64,000 nt of DNA from Clostridium isatidis (lineage in GTDB: Bacteria; Bacillota; Clostridia; Clostridiales; Clostridiaceae). Below the pieces are notes generated by a model, which did no database searches, had not been told where the DNA came from, and was given only the letters and a program-made list of their open reading frames with translations. Shown here piece after piece: positions 34,445 to 41,741 of the stretch (the stretch's first letter is position 1; each line of letters opens with the position of its first letter). Where the stretch lies: contig NZ_CP016786.1 of the NCBI RefSeq assembly GCF_002285495.1, positions 448,001 to 512,000 of the forward strand. The letters run 5' to 3'. Made by a program: the position numbers and the translations under genes.

Positions 34445-35137
34445 ATGAAAGAAATAATAAAAGTTAAAGATTTATCTAGATATTATGGAAGTAAAGAAAA
34501 TAAAAATGTAGCATTAAATGATATAAATTTTTCAATTGAAGAAGGAGAATTTGTTTCTATAATGGGACCCTCCGGCTGTGGAAAAAGTACCTTGTTATAT
34601 TCTATAGCAGGGCTTGACAAGCCAAATAAAGGAAGCGTGATCATTGATGATACTGATATTTATAATTTAAATGATAAAAACTTAAGTGAATTTAGGAGAT
34701 CAATGATTGGCTTTATATTTCAATTTTATAATTTAGTTCCTAACTTAACAGTTGAAGAAAATATATTATTGCCAATTGTTATGGCAGGAAAAAAAGTAAG
34801 TTCTTATAAAGATGAATTAGAAGATATTTTAAATTTAGTTGGATTATCTGAAAAAAGAAATCATAGGCCGGAAGAACTTTCTGGAGGTCAGCAGCAAAGG
34901 GTAAGTATTGCAAGAGCAGTTATTTCATCACCTAAGATTATATTAGCAGATGAAGCTACTGGAAATTTAGATAGTAAATCAGGAAAAACAATTTTAGAGT
35001 TGTTTAAAAAAATAAATAAAGAAAAAGGAATTACTATTCTACAAGTAACACATTCTGAAGAATGTGCAAAATATGGAGAAAGAATAATTCGTTTATTTGA
35101 TGGAAAAATAATAAAGGATTCTCAAAAGATATTTTAA
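34445..35137 (+). CDS. ABC transporter ATPase (MacB/LolD/BceA type)
   Basis: A 230-residue nucleotide-binding protein of the family that pairs with FtsX-like permeases. It has Walker A GPSGCGKST, Q-loop FQFYNLVPNLTVEENI, signature LSGGQQQR, Walker B IILADEATGNLD and the H-loop in LQVTHSEE. It is last in the cluster, separated from its presumed permease (28,854) by the ligase, ACP and radical SAM genes. The pair should form a transporter acting on the mature peptide, for secretion or immunity. It starts after the six-codon leader frame and ends at a terminator. Confidence 0.93.
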   Translation: MKEIIKVKDLSRYYGSKENKNVALNDINFSIEEGEFVSIMGPSGCGKSTLLYSIAGLDKPNKGSVIIDDTDIYNLNDKNLSEFRRSMIGFIFQFYNLVPNLTVEENILLPIVMAGKKVSSYKDELEDILNLVGLSEKRNHRPEELSGGQQQRVSIARAVISSPKIILADEATGNLDSKSGKTILELFKKINKEKGITILQVTHSEECAKYGERIIRLFDGKIIKDSQKIF

Positions 35138-35150
35138 TATGCTTTTTATA

Positions 35151-35183
35151 AAGAAGAAGGTTGTTTACAATCTTCTTTTTTGT
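35151..35183 (+). terminator. Terminator of the peptide cluster
   Basis: AAGAAGGTTGT pairs with ACAATCTTCTT (one G-U pair), followed by TTTTTGTTTT. It marks the 3' end of the cluster of about 12 kb. Confidence 0.8.
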
Positions 35184-35265
35184 TTTAAAACTCATTATTT
35201 ATTTCAGAGGATAAGCATTAATATAAATATTATGTGAAATAAATAAAAATATTTTTTAAAAAGTA

Positions 35266-35294
35266 TTGAAATTTTATTTCAAAGGTGTTAATAT
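35266..35294 (+). promoter_or_regulatory. murQ promoter with overlapping palindromic operator
   Basis: TTGAAA (35,266-35,271), a 17-bp spacer and TAATAT (35,289-35,294) form the promoter. The perfect palindrome TTGAAATTTTATTTCAA (35,266-35,282) covers the -35 box and spacer start, well placed for repression. The RpiR-family regulator encoded at the end of the operon is the natural candidate. A related TTTCAAAT...ATTTCAAA sequence lies before the PTS operon at 13,640. Confidence 0.75.
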
Positions 35295-35343
35295 GATAGT
35301 GTGATGAAAACGTAGTCACAATTACTTAGTTTGGAGGGATTAT

Positions 35344-36261
35344 ATGAAGAAAATAGACTTAGATAAATTAACCACGGAAAGTAGAAATCCTAATACATTT
35401 GATATAGATAAGCTTTCAACTCTTGAAATGGTTAGAAAAATAAATAATGAAGATAAAAAAGTAGCAGAAGCAGTAGAAAAAGAACTACCAAACATAGCTG
35501 AAGCAATAGATAGAATTTCAGAAAGAATGAGCAAAGGTGGAAGATTAATATATATCGGAGCTGGAACCTCAGGAAGACTTGGAATACTAGACGCTTCAGA
35601 ATGTCCTCCAACTTATGGCGTATCAGAAGAGTTAGTTCAAGGAATAATAGCTGGTGGGAAGGAGGCAATATTTAGAGCTAAGGAAGGTGCAGAAGATTCT
35701 AAGGAACTAGCAGTTGAAGATTTAAAATCAAGAAACTTAAATGAAAATGATACTGTTGTTGGATTAGCTGCTTCAGGAAGAACACCTTATGTAATAGGCG
35801 GACTTAACTATGCAAATGAAATAGGAGCTTTAACTATTTCAGTAAGCTGCAATAAGGATTCAGAGATTTCAAAATATGCAAAAATTGAAATAGCACCAGT
35901 AGTTGGACCGGAAGTTGTTACAGGTTCTACAAGACTTAAAGCTGGTACAGCCCAAAAGCTTGTTTTAAATATGCTTTCAACAGGAGTAATGATAAAACAA
36001 GGTAAGGTATACGGAAATCTAATGGTTGATGTAAAGGCCAGCAATGAAAAGTTAGTAGAAAGAGCAAAAAGAATAGTTTGTGAAGCAACAGGCGCTGAAA
36101 GAGAAGAAGCGGAAAGGGTATTAGAGGAAACAAACTATGATGTTAAACTTTCCATTTTAATGATTATATCAGGAGAAGGAAAGGATAGGGCAAAAGAAGT
36201 CCTAGACATAAATAATGGCTATATAGCAAAAGCTTTATCATATATACAAAATAATAAATAA
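35344..36261 (+). CDS. murQ: N-acetylmuramic acid 6-phosphate etherase MurQ
   Basis: A 305-residue SIS-fold lyase that removes the lactyl ether from MurNAc-6P to give GlcNAc-6P and D-lactate in cell-wall sugar salvage. Signature segments are YIGAGTSGRLGILDASECPP (sugar-phosphate site and the catalytic Glu in ASECPPT), VVGLAASGRTPYV and GPEVVTGSTRLKAGTAQKL. Length is normal for MurQ. ATG follows TTGGAGGGATTAT. It is first in the operon murQ-murP-mupG-rpiR: murP imports the sugar, mupG cleaves the disaccharide and murQ processes the MurNAc-6P. Confidence 0.97.
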   Translation: MKKIDLDKLTTESRNPNTFDIDKLSTLEMVRKINNEDKKVAEAVEKELPNIAEAIDRISERMSKGGRLIYIGAGTSGRLGILDASECPPTYGVSEELVQGIIAGGKEAIFRAKEGAEDSKELAVEDLKSRNLNENDTVVGLAASGRTPYVIGGLNYANEIGALTISVSCNKDSEISKYAKIEIAPVVGPEVVTGSTRLKAGTAQKLVLNMLSTGVMIKQGKVYGNLMVDVKASNEKLVERAKRIVCEATGAEREEAERVLEETNYDVKLSILMIISGEGKDRAKEVLDINNGYIAKALSYIQNNK

Positions 36262-36288
36262 TGGAATCATATTAAGGGAGGGTTAATT

Positions 36289-37650
36289 ATGACAAATGCA
36301 GAAATTGCAAAGAACTTAGTTAAGTTAGTTGGAGGTAAAGATAATATCAAATCTGTAGAAAACTGCATGACACGCTGTAGATTTGAACTTATCGATGAAT
36401 CTCTAGCTGACATTGAAAAAATTAAAAAGTCAGAAGGAGCATTAGGGGTTGTAAATGAAGATGGTCAATTACAAGTAGTTTATGGTCCAGGAAAAGTTAC
36501 AAAAGTAACTTCAGAAGTTAAAAAAATAGTTGGAGACAAAGTATTAATAGGTGAAGAAGCGGTTAAAGCTACTAAAGCAAAATTAAAAGAAAAAAATGAT
36601 ACACCTTTTAAAAGAGGACTAAAGAAATTAGGTAGCGTATTTATTCCATTAATACCTTTATTCATAGCATGCGGACTTATATTAGCAATTAATAATATTT
36701 GTAATGTTCAATTTGGCGATGCTTATAAAACAACAAATGCAGCTAAAATAATAGGCCTTATAGGTAATGGCGTTTTCGGTATTTTACCAATATTAGTTGG
36801 TGTAAATGCAGCTAAGGTATTTGGTTCAGATATGCCAATGATGGGGGGAGTAATTGGATCAATATTAAATGCAGCAACATTAGCAGATATTACTCTTTTT
36901 GGTAAACCTTTAACTGCAGGTCGTGGTGGTATTATTTCAGTTATTCTAGTTGTTATTTTATCAGTATATGTAGAAAAAGGACTTAGAAAAGTTGTTCCAG
37001 AAGTTTTAGATCTTTTTGTAACTCCAATAGTTACATTAACAGTTTCATTATTAGCAGCTTTTGCTGTATTACAACCAATAGGTGGAGCAATTTCAGACTC
37101 AATTGGAGCTTTAGTAGCTAACACTGTAGCTTCAGGAAATATAGTAGTTTCAGTATTCTCAGGAATTATTTCAGGTGCTTTATTCTTACCTTTAGTTATG
37201 ACAGGAATGCACCAAGCATTAACACCAATTCATACAGACTTAATTGCTAATTATGGATATACACTATTATTACCTGTATTAGCAACAGCAGGTATGGCAC
37301 AAGTTGGAGCAACTTTTGCAGTACTAAAGAAAACTAAAAATGAAAGATTAAAGAAAACAGCTAAAAACGGTCTTATCCCAGGAATTTTAGGAATTGGTGA
37401 ACCTTTAATATATGGTATTACATTACCACTTGGAAAACCATTCTTAGGAGCTTGTTTAGGAGCTGGAGTTGGTGGAGCTGTAATGGCATTATTCAAAGTT
37501 GGTTCAGTAGCTCTAGGAGTTTCAGGATTACCACTTGCATTATTAATAGCAGATGGAAAAATGGTTCAATTCCTAATTGGTGTTTTAGCATCATATGTAG
37601 CAGGATACTTCTTTACATCAATATTAGGATTTGAAGATCCAGTAGAATAA
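36289..37650 (+). CDS. murP: PTS EIIBC for N-acetylmuramic acid / MurNAc-GlcNAc (MurP)
   Basis: A 453-residue fused IIB-IIC permease of the glucose superfamily. The N-terminal IIB domain (1-80) carries the phospho-Cys in VENCMTRCRFEL (C26). The IIC domain begins near residue 105 with about ten helices and has GIGEPLIYGITLPLGKPF in the sugar site. There is no IIA domain, so a glucose-type IIA must come from elsewhere, as is usual for MurP. The assignment to MurNAc sugars rests on the operon (murQ before, mupG and rpiR after). ATG follows AAGGGAGGGTTAATT. Confidence 0.93.
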   Translation: MTNAEIAKNLVKLVGGKDNIKSVENCMTRCRFELIDESLADIEKIKKSEGALGVVNEDGQLQVVYGPGKVTKVTSEVKKIVGDKVLIGEEAVKATKAKLKEKNDTPFKRGLKKLGSVFIPLIPLFIACGLILAINNICNVQFGDAYKTTNAAKIIGLIGNGVFGILPILVGVNAAKVFGSDMPMMGGVIGSILNAATLADITLFGKPLTAGRGGIISVILVVILSVYVEKGLRKVVPEVLDLFVTPIVTLTVSLLAAFAVLQPIGGAISDSIGALVANTVASGNIVVSVFSGIISGALFLPLVMTGMHQALTPIHTDLIANYGYTLLLPVLATAGMAQVGATFAVLKKTKNERLKKTAKNGLIPGILGIGEPLIYGITLPLGKPFLGACLGAGVGGAVMALFKVGSVALGVSGLPLALLIADGKMVQFLIGVLASYVAGYFFTSILGFEDPVE

Positions 37651-37655
37651 TAATT

Positions 37656-37715
37656 GACAATTGATAATGAACAACGGACAATTTAGGAAATAATTCAGCT
37701 AACTGAATTATGAAA
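37656..37715. repeat. Structured intergenic repeat, partial copy D
   Basis: CGGACAATTTAGGAAATAATTCAG followed by CTAACTGAATTATG matches the core of copies A-C, including the TTCAG/CTGAA palindrome. Flanking arms (AATTGACAATTGATAATG; later CCACTGTGCAC at 37,817) are decayed. Confidence 0.6.
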
Positions 37716-37729
37716 GAATTATTAAAATT

Positions 37730-37774
37730 AAAAAGAAGATTTTCGCAGAATATTCTGCGAAATATCTTCTTTTT
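37730..37774. terminator. Terminator-like hairpin between murP and mupG
   Basis: AAAAAGAAGATTTTCGCAGAA pairs with TTCTGCGAAATATCTTCTTTTT (one interruption), then C and a few T. It could attenuate transcription into mupG. Confidence 0.75.
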
Positions 37775-37776
37775 CT

Positions 37777-37801
37777 TGTAATGGGGACTGACCCCATTAC
37801 A
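37777..37801. repeat. TGTAATGGGG/CCCCATTACA hairpin
   Basis: A perfect 10-bp stem around ACTGA, immediately after the preceding hairpin. The GGGGACTGACCCC centre is GC-rich for this genome and looks like a REP-type palindrome. I see no second copy in the window. Confidence 0.6.
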
Positions 37802-37848
37802 AAAATTAACAAAAACCACTGTGCACTAGCAACGAAGGAGGTATTAGA

Positions 37849-38934
37849 GTGTCATTTGGAATTTCAGTATATTTTGGATTAGACAATACTAAAGAAGAAA
37901 ATATTAAATTATTAAAGGAAGCTAAAGAACTTGGTTTTACAAGAATATTTACATCCCTTCATATACCAGAAGCAAATTATGATGTATTAAAAGTAGAGGT
38001 TAAAGAATTTTTAGAACTGGCAAAAGATTATGATATGGATATCATTAGTGATATATCACCAAATACCTTTAAGTTTTTAAACTTAGAAAATATGGATTTA
38101 AAAGGACTTAAAAATTTAGGGGTTAAAACAATAAGAATAGATTTTGGCTATAGTGAAGAAGAGATAGCTTTAATGACTAAAAATGAATATGGCTTAAAGG
38201 TTCAGTTAAATGCATCAACAATTACAGAAAAGTTTTTTAAAGAATTAGATAAATATTCACCTGATTATAGTAATATGGATGCCCTTCATAATTTTTATCC
38301 AAGGGTAGGTACAGGAATTTCAGAAGAATGTATGATAGAAAAAAATAAAATACTTTTAGATAGAGGAATTGTTCCATGTGCCTTTGTTCAATCTAATAAT
38401 AGAAAAAGAAGCCCTTTAAAAGATGGACTTCCAACTCTAGAAGATCATAGGGGATTAGATGTAGCGGAAGCAGCTAATCATTTAATTGCCTTAGAAAATG
38501 AATCTATATTTATAGGTGATTCACTCCCTAGTTATGAAGAAATGAAAGCTTTATCAGAATTAAAATCAGGAGCAATAAAACTTGATATAGATATTATTGA
38601 TAAAAATTATGCTATAATAAGTTTATTAAATAATGTTTTCACAAGCAGAACTGATGAAGCAAGAGATGCTATTAGAGCAAGTGAAAGCAGATTAAAATTA
38701 AATGGAAATCTTATTGAACCATTTAATACAGTGGCTAAAGATTTTGGTGATATTACTATAGACAATAAACATTATGGAAGATACATGGGTGAGCTTCAAA
38801 TAATTAAAAGAAAACAAAAAGCTGATGAAAGAACCAATGTAGTTGGAAGATTATTGGAGAAAGATCTCTATTTATTAAAGTATATTACTGCTGGAAAGGC
38901 TTTTTACTTTAATATTAAAAAGCTAAATAAATAG
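37849..38934 (+). CDS. mupG: 6-phospho-N-acetylmuramidase MupG (DUF871, copy 2)
   Basis: A 361-residue DUF871 protein, related along its whole length to the copy at 15,850: ISVYFGLDNTKEENIKLL, VKTIRIDFGYSEEEIALMT, ALHNFYPRVGTG, DGLPTLEDHRGL and a C-terminal beta domain (HYGRYMGELQIIKR). In the murQ-murP operon it is expected to hydrolyse MurNAc-6P-GlcNAc to MurNAc-6P and GlcNAc in the cytoplasm, as characterised in S. aureus. Start is GTG 37,849 after GAAGGAGGTATTAGA. A repeat and two hairpins separate it from murP, so it may be less expressed than murQP. Confidence 0.9.
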   Translation: MSFGISVYFGLDNTKEENIKLLKEAKELGFTRIFTSLHIPEANYDVLKVEVKEFLELAKDYDMDIISDISPNTFKFLNLENMDLKGLKNLGVKTIRIDFGYSEEEIALMTKNEYGLKVQLNASTITEKFFKELDKYSPDYSNMDALHNFYPRVGTGISEECMIEKNKILLDRGIVPCAFVQSNNRKRSPLKDGLPTLEDHRGLDVAEAANHLIALENESIFIGDSLPSYEEMKALSELKSGAIKLDIDIIDKNYAIISLLNNVFTSRTDEARDAIRASESRLKLNGNLIEPFNTVAKDFGDITIDNKHYGRYMGELQIIKRKQKADERTNVVGRLLEKDLYLLKYITAGKAFYFNIKKLNK

Positions 38935-38978
38935 TTAAATAAAATTATTTATAAATAGATCAATAGGGATGTGAAATA

Positions 38979-39833
38979 GTGAACATATTAAATTACATTA
39001 AGCAAAATTATGAAAGCTTTACAGACAGAGAAAAATTAATTGCAGATTATCTTTTAACAAATAAAAAAAGCATATTAGGAATGTCTGCAAAAGAAATAGG
39101 AAATGTAACAAATACTTCAGCTCCTACTGTAGTTAGATTTTCTAAAAAAATAGGCTTTAATACTTTAAATGAAATGAAGCTTCAATTATCAATTGATTTA
39201 AATGCTGAAGATGAGGCTTCAGATTTTGAGTATTTGGCTGGAGATTTATCTGTCAAAAATATTATGTATGGCATTAAGAATTCCATTGATGCAATAATGA
39301 ACCAAACAATAAGCGTACTAAAGGAAGAAGAATTAGAAAAAGCAATTAATACCTTAAATAAGGCAAAAAAAATCTACATATTTAGTGTAGGGAGCTCAGC
39401 TTTAGTAGGAAAAGACTTTTACTATAAGTTGAGCAGAATAAATAAGGTATGCATTTCTCATGAAGATACCCATCTTCAAATAACATCTTCAGCTCTTTTA
39501 GAAAAAGGAGATGTTGTAATAGCTATATCCTATTCAGGTCATACTAAGGAAGTTAATATCTGTGTAGAAAATGCTAAAAGACAAGGTGTGCCTGTTATAG
39601 CAATTACTAAAGCTAGTATAAATAATCCATTAGCAGAAATAGCAGATATAGTTTTAAAAGTACCTTTTGTTGAAAAGTCTTTAAGAGAAGGTGCAATGAG
39701 TTCTAGAATTTCACAACTAGCAGTTATAGATATGCTGTTCATAGGAATGGCAAGAAATAACTTAAGAAAGGTTGAAGAACAACTTCGCCTAACAAGAAAG
39801 GCTGTAGAAGAATTAAAAGAAGTTGATAATTAG
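38979..39833 (+). CDS. RpiR-family transcriptional regulator of the MurNAc operon (MurR-like)
   Basis: A 284-residue regulator. It has an N-terminal HTH_6 domain (1-77, with AKEIGNVTNTSAPTVVRFSKKIGF as the helix-turn-helix) and a C-terminal SIS domain (about 120-260, with IFSVGSSALVGKDFYYKL and VIAISYSGHTKEV) that binds phosphosugars. In E. coli, MurR senses MurNAc-6P. Here it closes the operon whose promoter carries the TTGAAATTTTATTTCAA palindrome, its probable target. Start is GTG 38,979; the upstream AGGGATGTG is a fair ribosome binding site. The stop codon lies inside the operon terminator. Confidence 0.9.
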   Translation: MNILNYIKQNYESFTDREKLIADYLLTNKKSILGMSAKEIGNVTNTSAPTVVRFSKKIGFNTLNEMKLQLSIDLNAEDEASDFEYLAGDLSVKNIMYGIKNSIDAIMNQTISVLKEEELEKAINTLNKAKKIYIFSVGSSALVGKDFYYKLSRINKVCISHEDTHLQITSSALLEKGDVVIAISYSGHTKEVNICVENAKRQGVPVIAITKASINNPLAEIADIVLKVPFVEKSLREGAMSSRISQLAVIDMLFIGMARNNLRKVEEQLRLTRKAVEELKEVDN

Positions 39834-39866
39834 GGAAAAGTGCTGTGCACTTTTCCCTAATTTATA
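39828..39866 (+). terminator. Intrinsic terminator of the mur operon
   Basis: A perfect 16-bp stem (AATTAGGGAAAAGTGC with its complement) around TGT, then TATAAT. Its left arm contains the regulator's TAG stop. Confidence 0.88.
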
Positions 39867-40127
39867 ATGAATAATTTACAATGTTAATGTAGAAACTACA
39901 TATCTAGAAAAGTGATGCATACTTTTCAATGGACAATGTCGAATTATTTCTAAAATTGCGAAAAGGAATATTTTAATTTTGTCTATTTACAGAAGTCAAA
40001 ATTAATTGTCAACTATTAAATTTGTATTTTTTATTTTTTATGAAATGCTGTGAAAGGGCTTATAATGCGATTTCTCAAACTTTAATTTTGTCCTCAGAAT
40101 TAAATGCCACAATTAATTACGTTTAAA
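39867..40127. other. Intergenic region before the mannitol operon, with repeat remnants
   Basis: AATTTACAATGTTAATG, GTAGAAACTAC and CAATGGACAATG are decayed pieces of the structured repeat (39,868-39,950). The rest, to the promoter at 40,128, is AT-rich, with no frame or RNA element that I can identify. Confidence 0.45.
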
Positions 40128-40249
40128 TTGAAAACGATATAATTATAAAATATAATTTAATTGTAAGAAATAATAAATCATTAAATAATGATTACAAGAT
40201 ATATTTTCCAAAGGATTAAAGAATAGCGCTACCTTTGAAAACGGTATAT
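40128..40249 (+). promoter_or_regulatory. Mannitol operon promoter with paired TTGAAAACGRTATA sites
   Basis: TTGAAA (40,128-40,133), a 17-bp spacer and TATAAT (40,151-40,156) form the promoter. The sequence TTGAAAACGATATA overlaps the -35, and TTGAAAACGGTATA recurs at 40,235-40,248. Both resemble catabolite-response (cre, CcpA) sites, TGWAARCG followed by an imperfect right half; MtlR operators are the alternative. A leader of about 120 nt follows. Confidence 0.6.
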
Positions 40250-40280
40250 CTGGTAAAATAAATATTAGGGGGAAATAAGA

Positions 40281-41687
40281 ATGAGTACAAAAGCAAGAGT
40301 ACAAAAATTAGGTAACTTTTTATCAAGTATGGTGCTTCCAAACATAGCTGCTTTTATTGCATGGGGAATTATTACTGCTTTATTTATACCAACAGGTTGG
40401 ACACCAAATGAATCTTTAGCAACTTTAGTTGGCCCAATGTTATCATATCTATTACCAATATTAATCGGTTTCCAAGGTGGTAAACTTGTATATGGAGATA
40501 GAGGAGGAGTAGTTGGAGCTATCGCTACTGCCGGTGTTGTTATAGGAGCATCAATCCCAATGTTCATTGGAGCAATGGCAATGGGACCATTAGGTGGATG
40601 GTTAATTAAGAAATTCGATGAAATCGTAGATGGAAAAATTCCTACAGGCTTTGAAATGTTAGTTAACAACTTCTCAGCAGGTATTTTAGGTGGAATATTA
40701 GCAATTTTCTCTTTCAAAGTAATTGAACCACTTGTTAGTGCATTCTCAAATACATTAAGCAACATAGCTACTACTATTACTGACATGGGAATATTACCAG
40801 TTATATCACTTGCTATTGAACCAGGTAAGATATTATTCTTAAATAATGCTATTAACCACGGTATATTAACTCCACTTGGATTAGAGCAAGCAGAAACATT
40901 AGGAAAATCTGTATTCTTCTTACTAGAAGCTAACCCAGGTCCAGGATTAGGAATACTTTTAGCATATTGCTTATTCGGTAAAGGTAATGCAAAACAATCT
41001 GCACCAGGAGCTGTTATCATTCATGCTTTAGGTGGTATCCATGAAATCTACTTCCCATACATCTTAATGAAGCCAGCTTTATTAATAGCTGTAATTGCAG
41101 CAGGTATGGCAGGTAACTTAACATTCTTATTACTTGATGCAGGTCTAGTAGCTGCAGCTTCACCAGGAAGTATCATTGCAGTATTAGGTATGACACCAAG
41201 AGGAAGCCACTTAGGAGTTATCGCTGGTATGGCAGTAGCAACTGCAGTATCATTCTTAATAGCATCTGTAATTCTTAAGGGAAGCAAGGGTGAAGAAAAC
41301 TTAGAAGACGCTCAAAGCAAAGTTAAAGGCATGAAAGCTGAAAGCAAAGGAAACATAGCTCCAAAAGCTACTGTTGAAAAGATAGATGCAAGTGACATTA
41401 ACTTAATAGTATTCGCTTGTGATGCAGGTATGGGATCTTCTGCAATGGGAGAATCAATACTTAAAAAGAAAATTAAAGAAGCTGGACTTTCAATACCAGT
41501 AAAACACAGCCCAGTAAGTTCAATTCCAAAAGATGCTGACGTAGTATTTACACAAGAAAACTTAGTAGCTAGAGCTAAGGATTCAGCACCGCATGCTAGA
41601 ATAATTACAGTTAAGAACTTCCTTGATAACGCAAGTTATGATAGTTTTATAAATGAACTTAAGGAAGGTTCAGGGGCAAGAAACTAA
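40281..41687 (+). CDS. mtlA: PTS mannitol-specific EIICB (MtlA)
   Basis: A 468-residue mannitol permease. The IIC domain (about 1-345) contains NIAAFIAWGIITALFIPTGW, GFQGGKLVYGDRGG and the helix-linking HALGGIHEIYFPYILMKP, diagnostic of MtlA. After a charged linker comes IIB (about 372-468) with the phospho-Cys in FACDAGMGSSAMG (C380). The IIA domain fused in E. coli is absent and is supplied by mtlF downstream. It imports mannitol as mannitol-1-phosphate. ATG follows TTAGGGGGAAATAAGA. Codon use is more biased to strongly used codons than its neighbours, consistent with high induced expression. Confidence 0.96.
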   Translation: MSTKARVQKLGNFLSSMVLPNIAAFIAWGIITALFIPTGWTPNESLATLVGPMLSYLLPILIGFQGGKLVYGDRGGVVGAIATAGVVIGASIPMFIGAMAMGPLGGWLIKKFDEIVDGKIPTGFEMLVNNFSAGILGGILAIFSFKVIEPLVSAFSNTLSNIATTITDMGILPVISLAIEPGKILFLNNAINHGILTPLGLEQAETLGKSVFFLLEANPGPGLGILLAYCLFGKGNAKQSAPGAVIIHALGGIHEIYFPYILMKPALLIAVIAAGMAGNLTFLLLDAGLVAAASPGSIIAVLGMTPRGSHLGVIAGMAVATAVSFLIASVILKGSKGEENLEDAQSKVKGMKAESKGNIAPKATVEKIDASDINLIVFACDAGMGSSAMGESILKKKIKEAGLSIPVKHSPVSSIPKDADVVFTQENLVARAKDSAPHARIITVKNFLDNASYDSFINELKEGSGARN

Positions 41688-41741
41688 TAAACAAGAAGCT
41701 AATTAAATTTAAATTAAATATAAATGAAGCTAGGTGATTAT

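Noticed and set aside
36723..37124. 133-codon minus-strand frame in murP
   Set aside because: Antisense to a well-conserved PTS permease and without start signals.
40265..41020. 251-codon open frame on the minus strand
   Set aside because: It lies wholly within mtlA in the opposite sense, is rich in Pro/Ile/Asn as expected from reversed codons, and has no ribosome binding site. mtlA shows clear family motifs.
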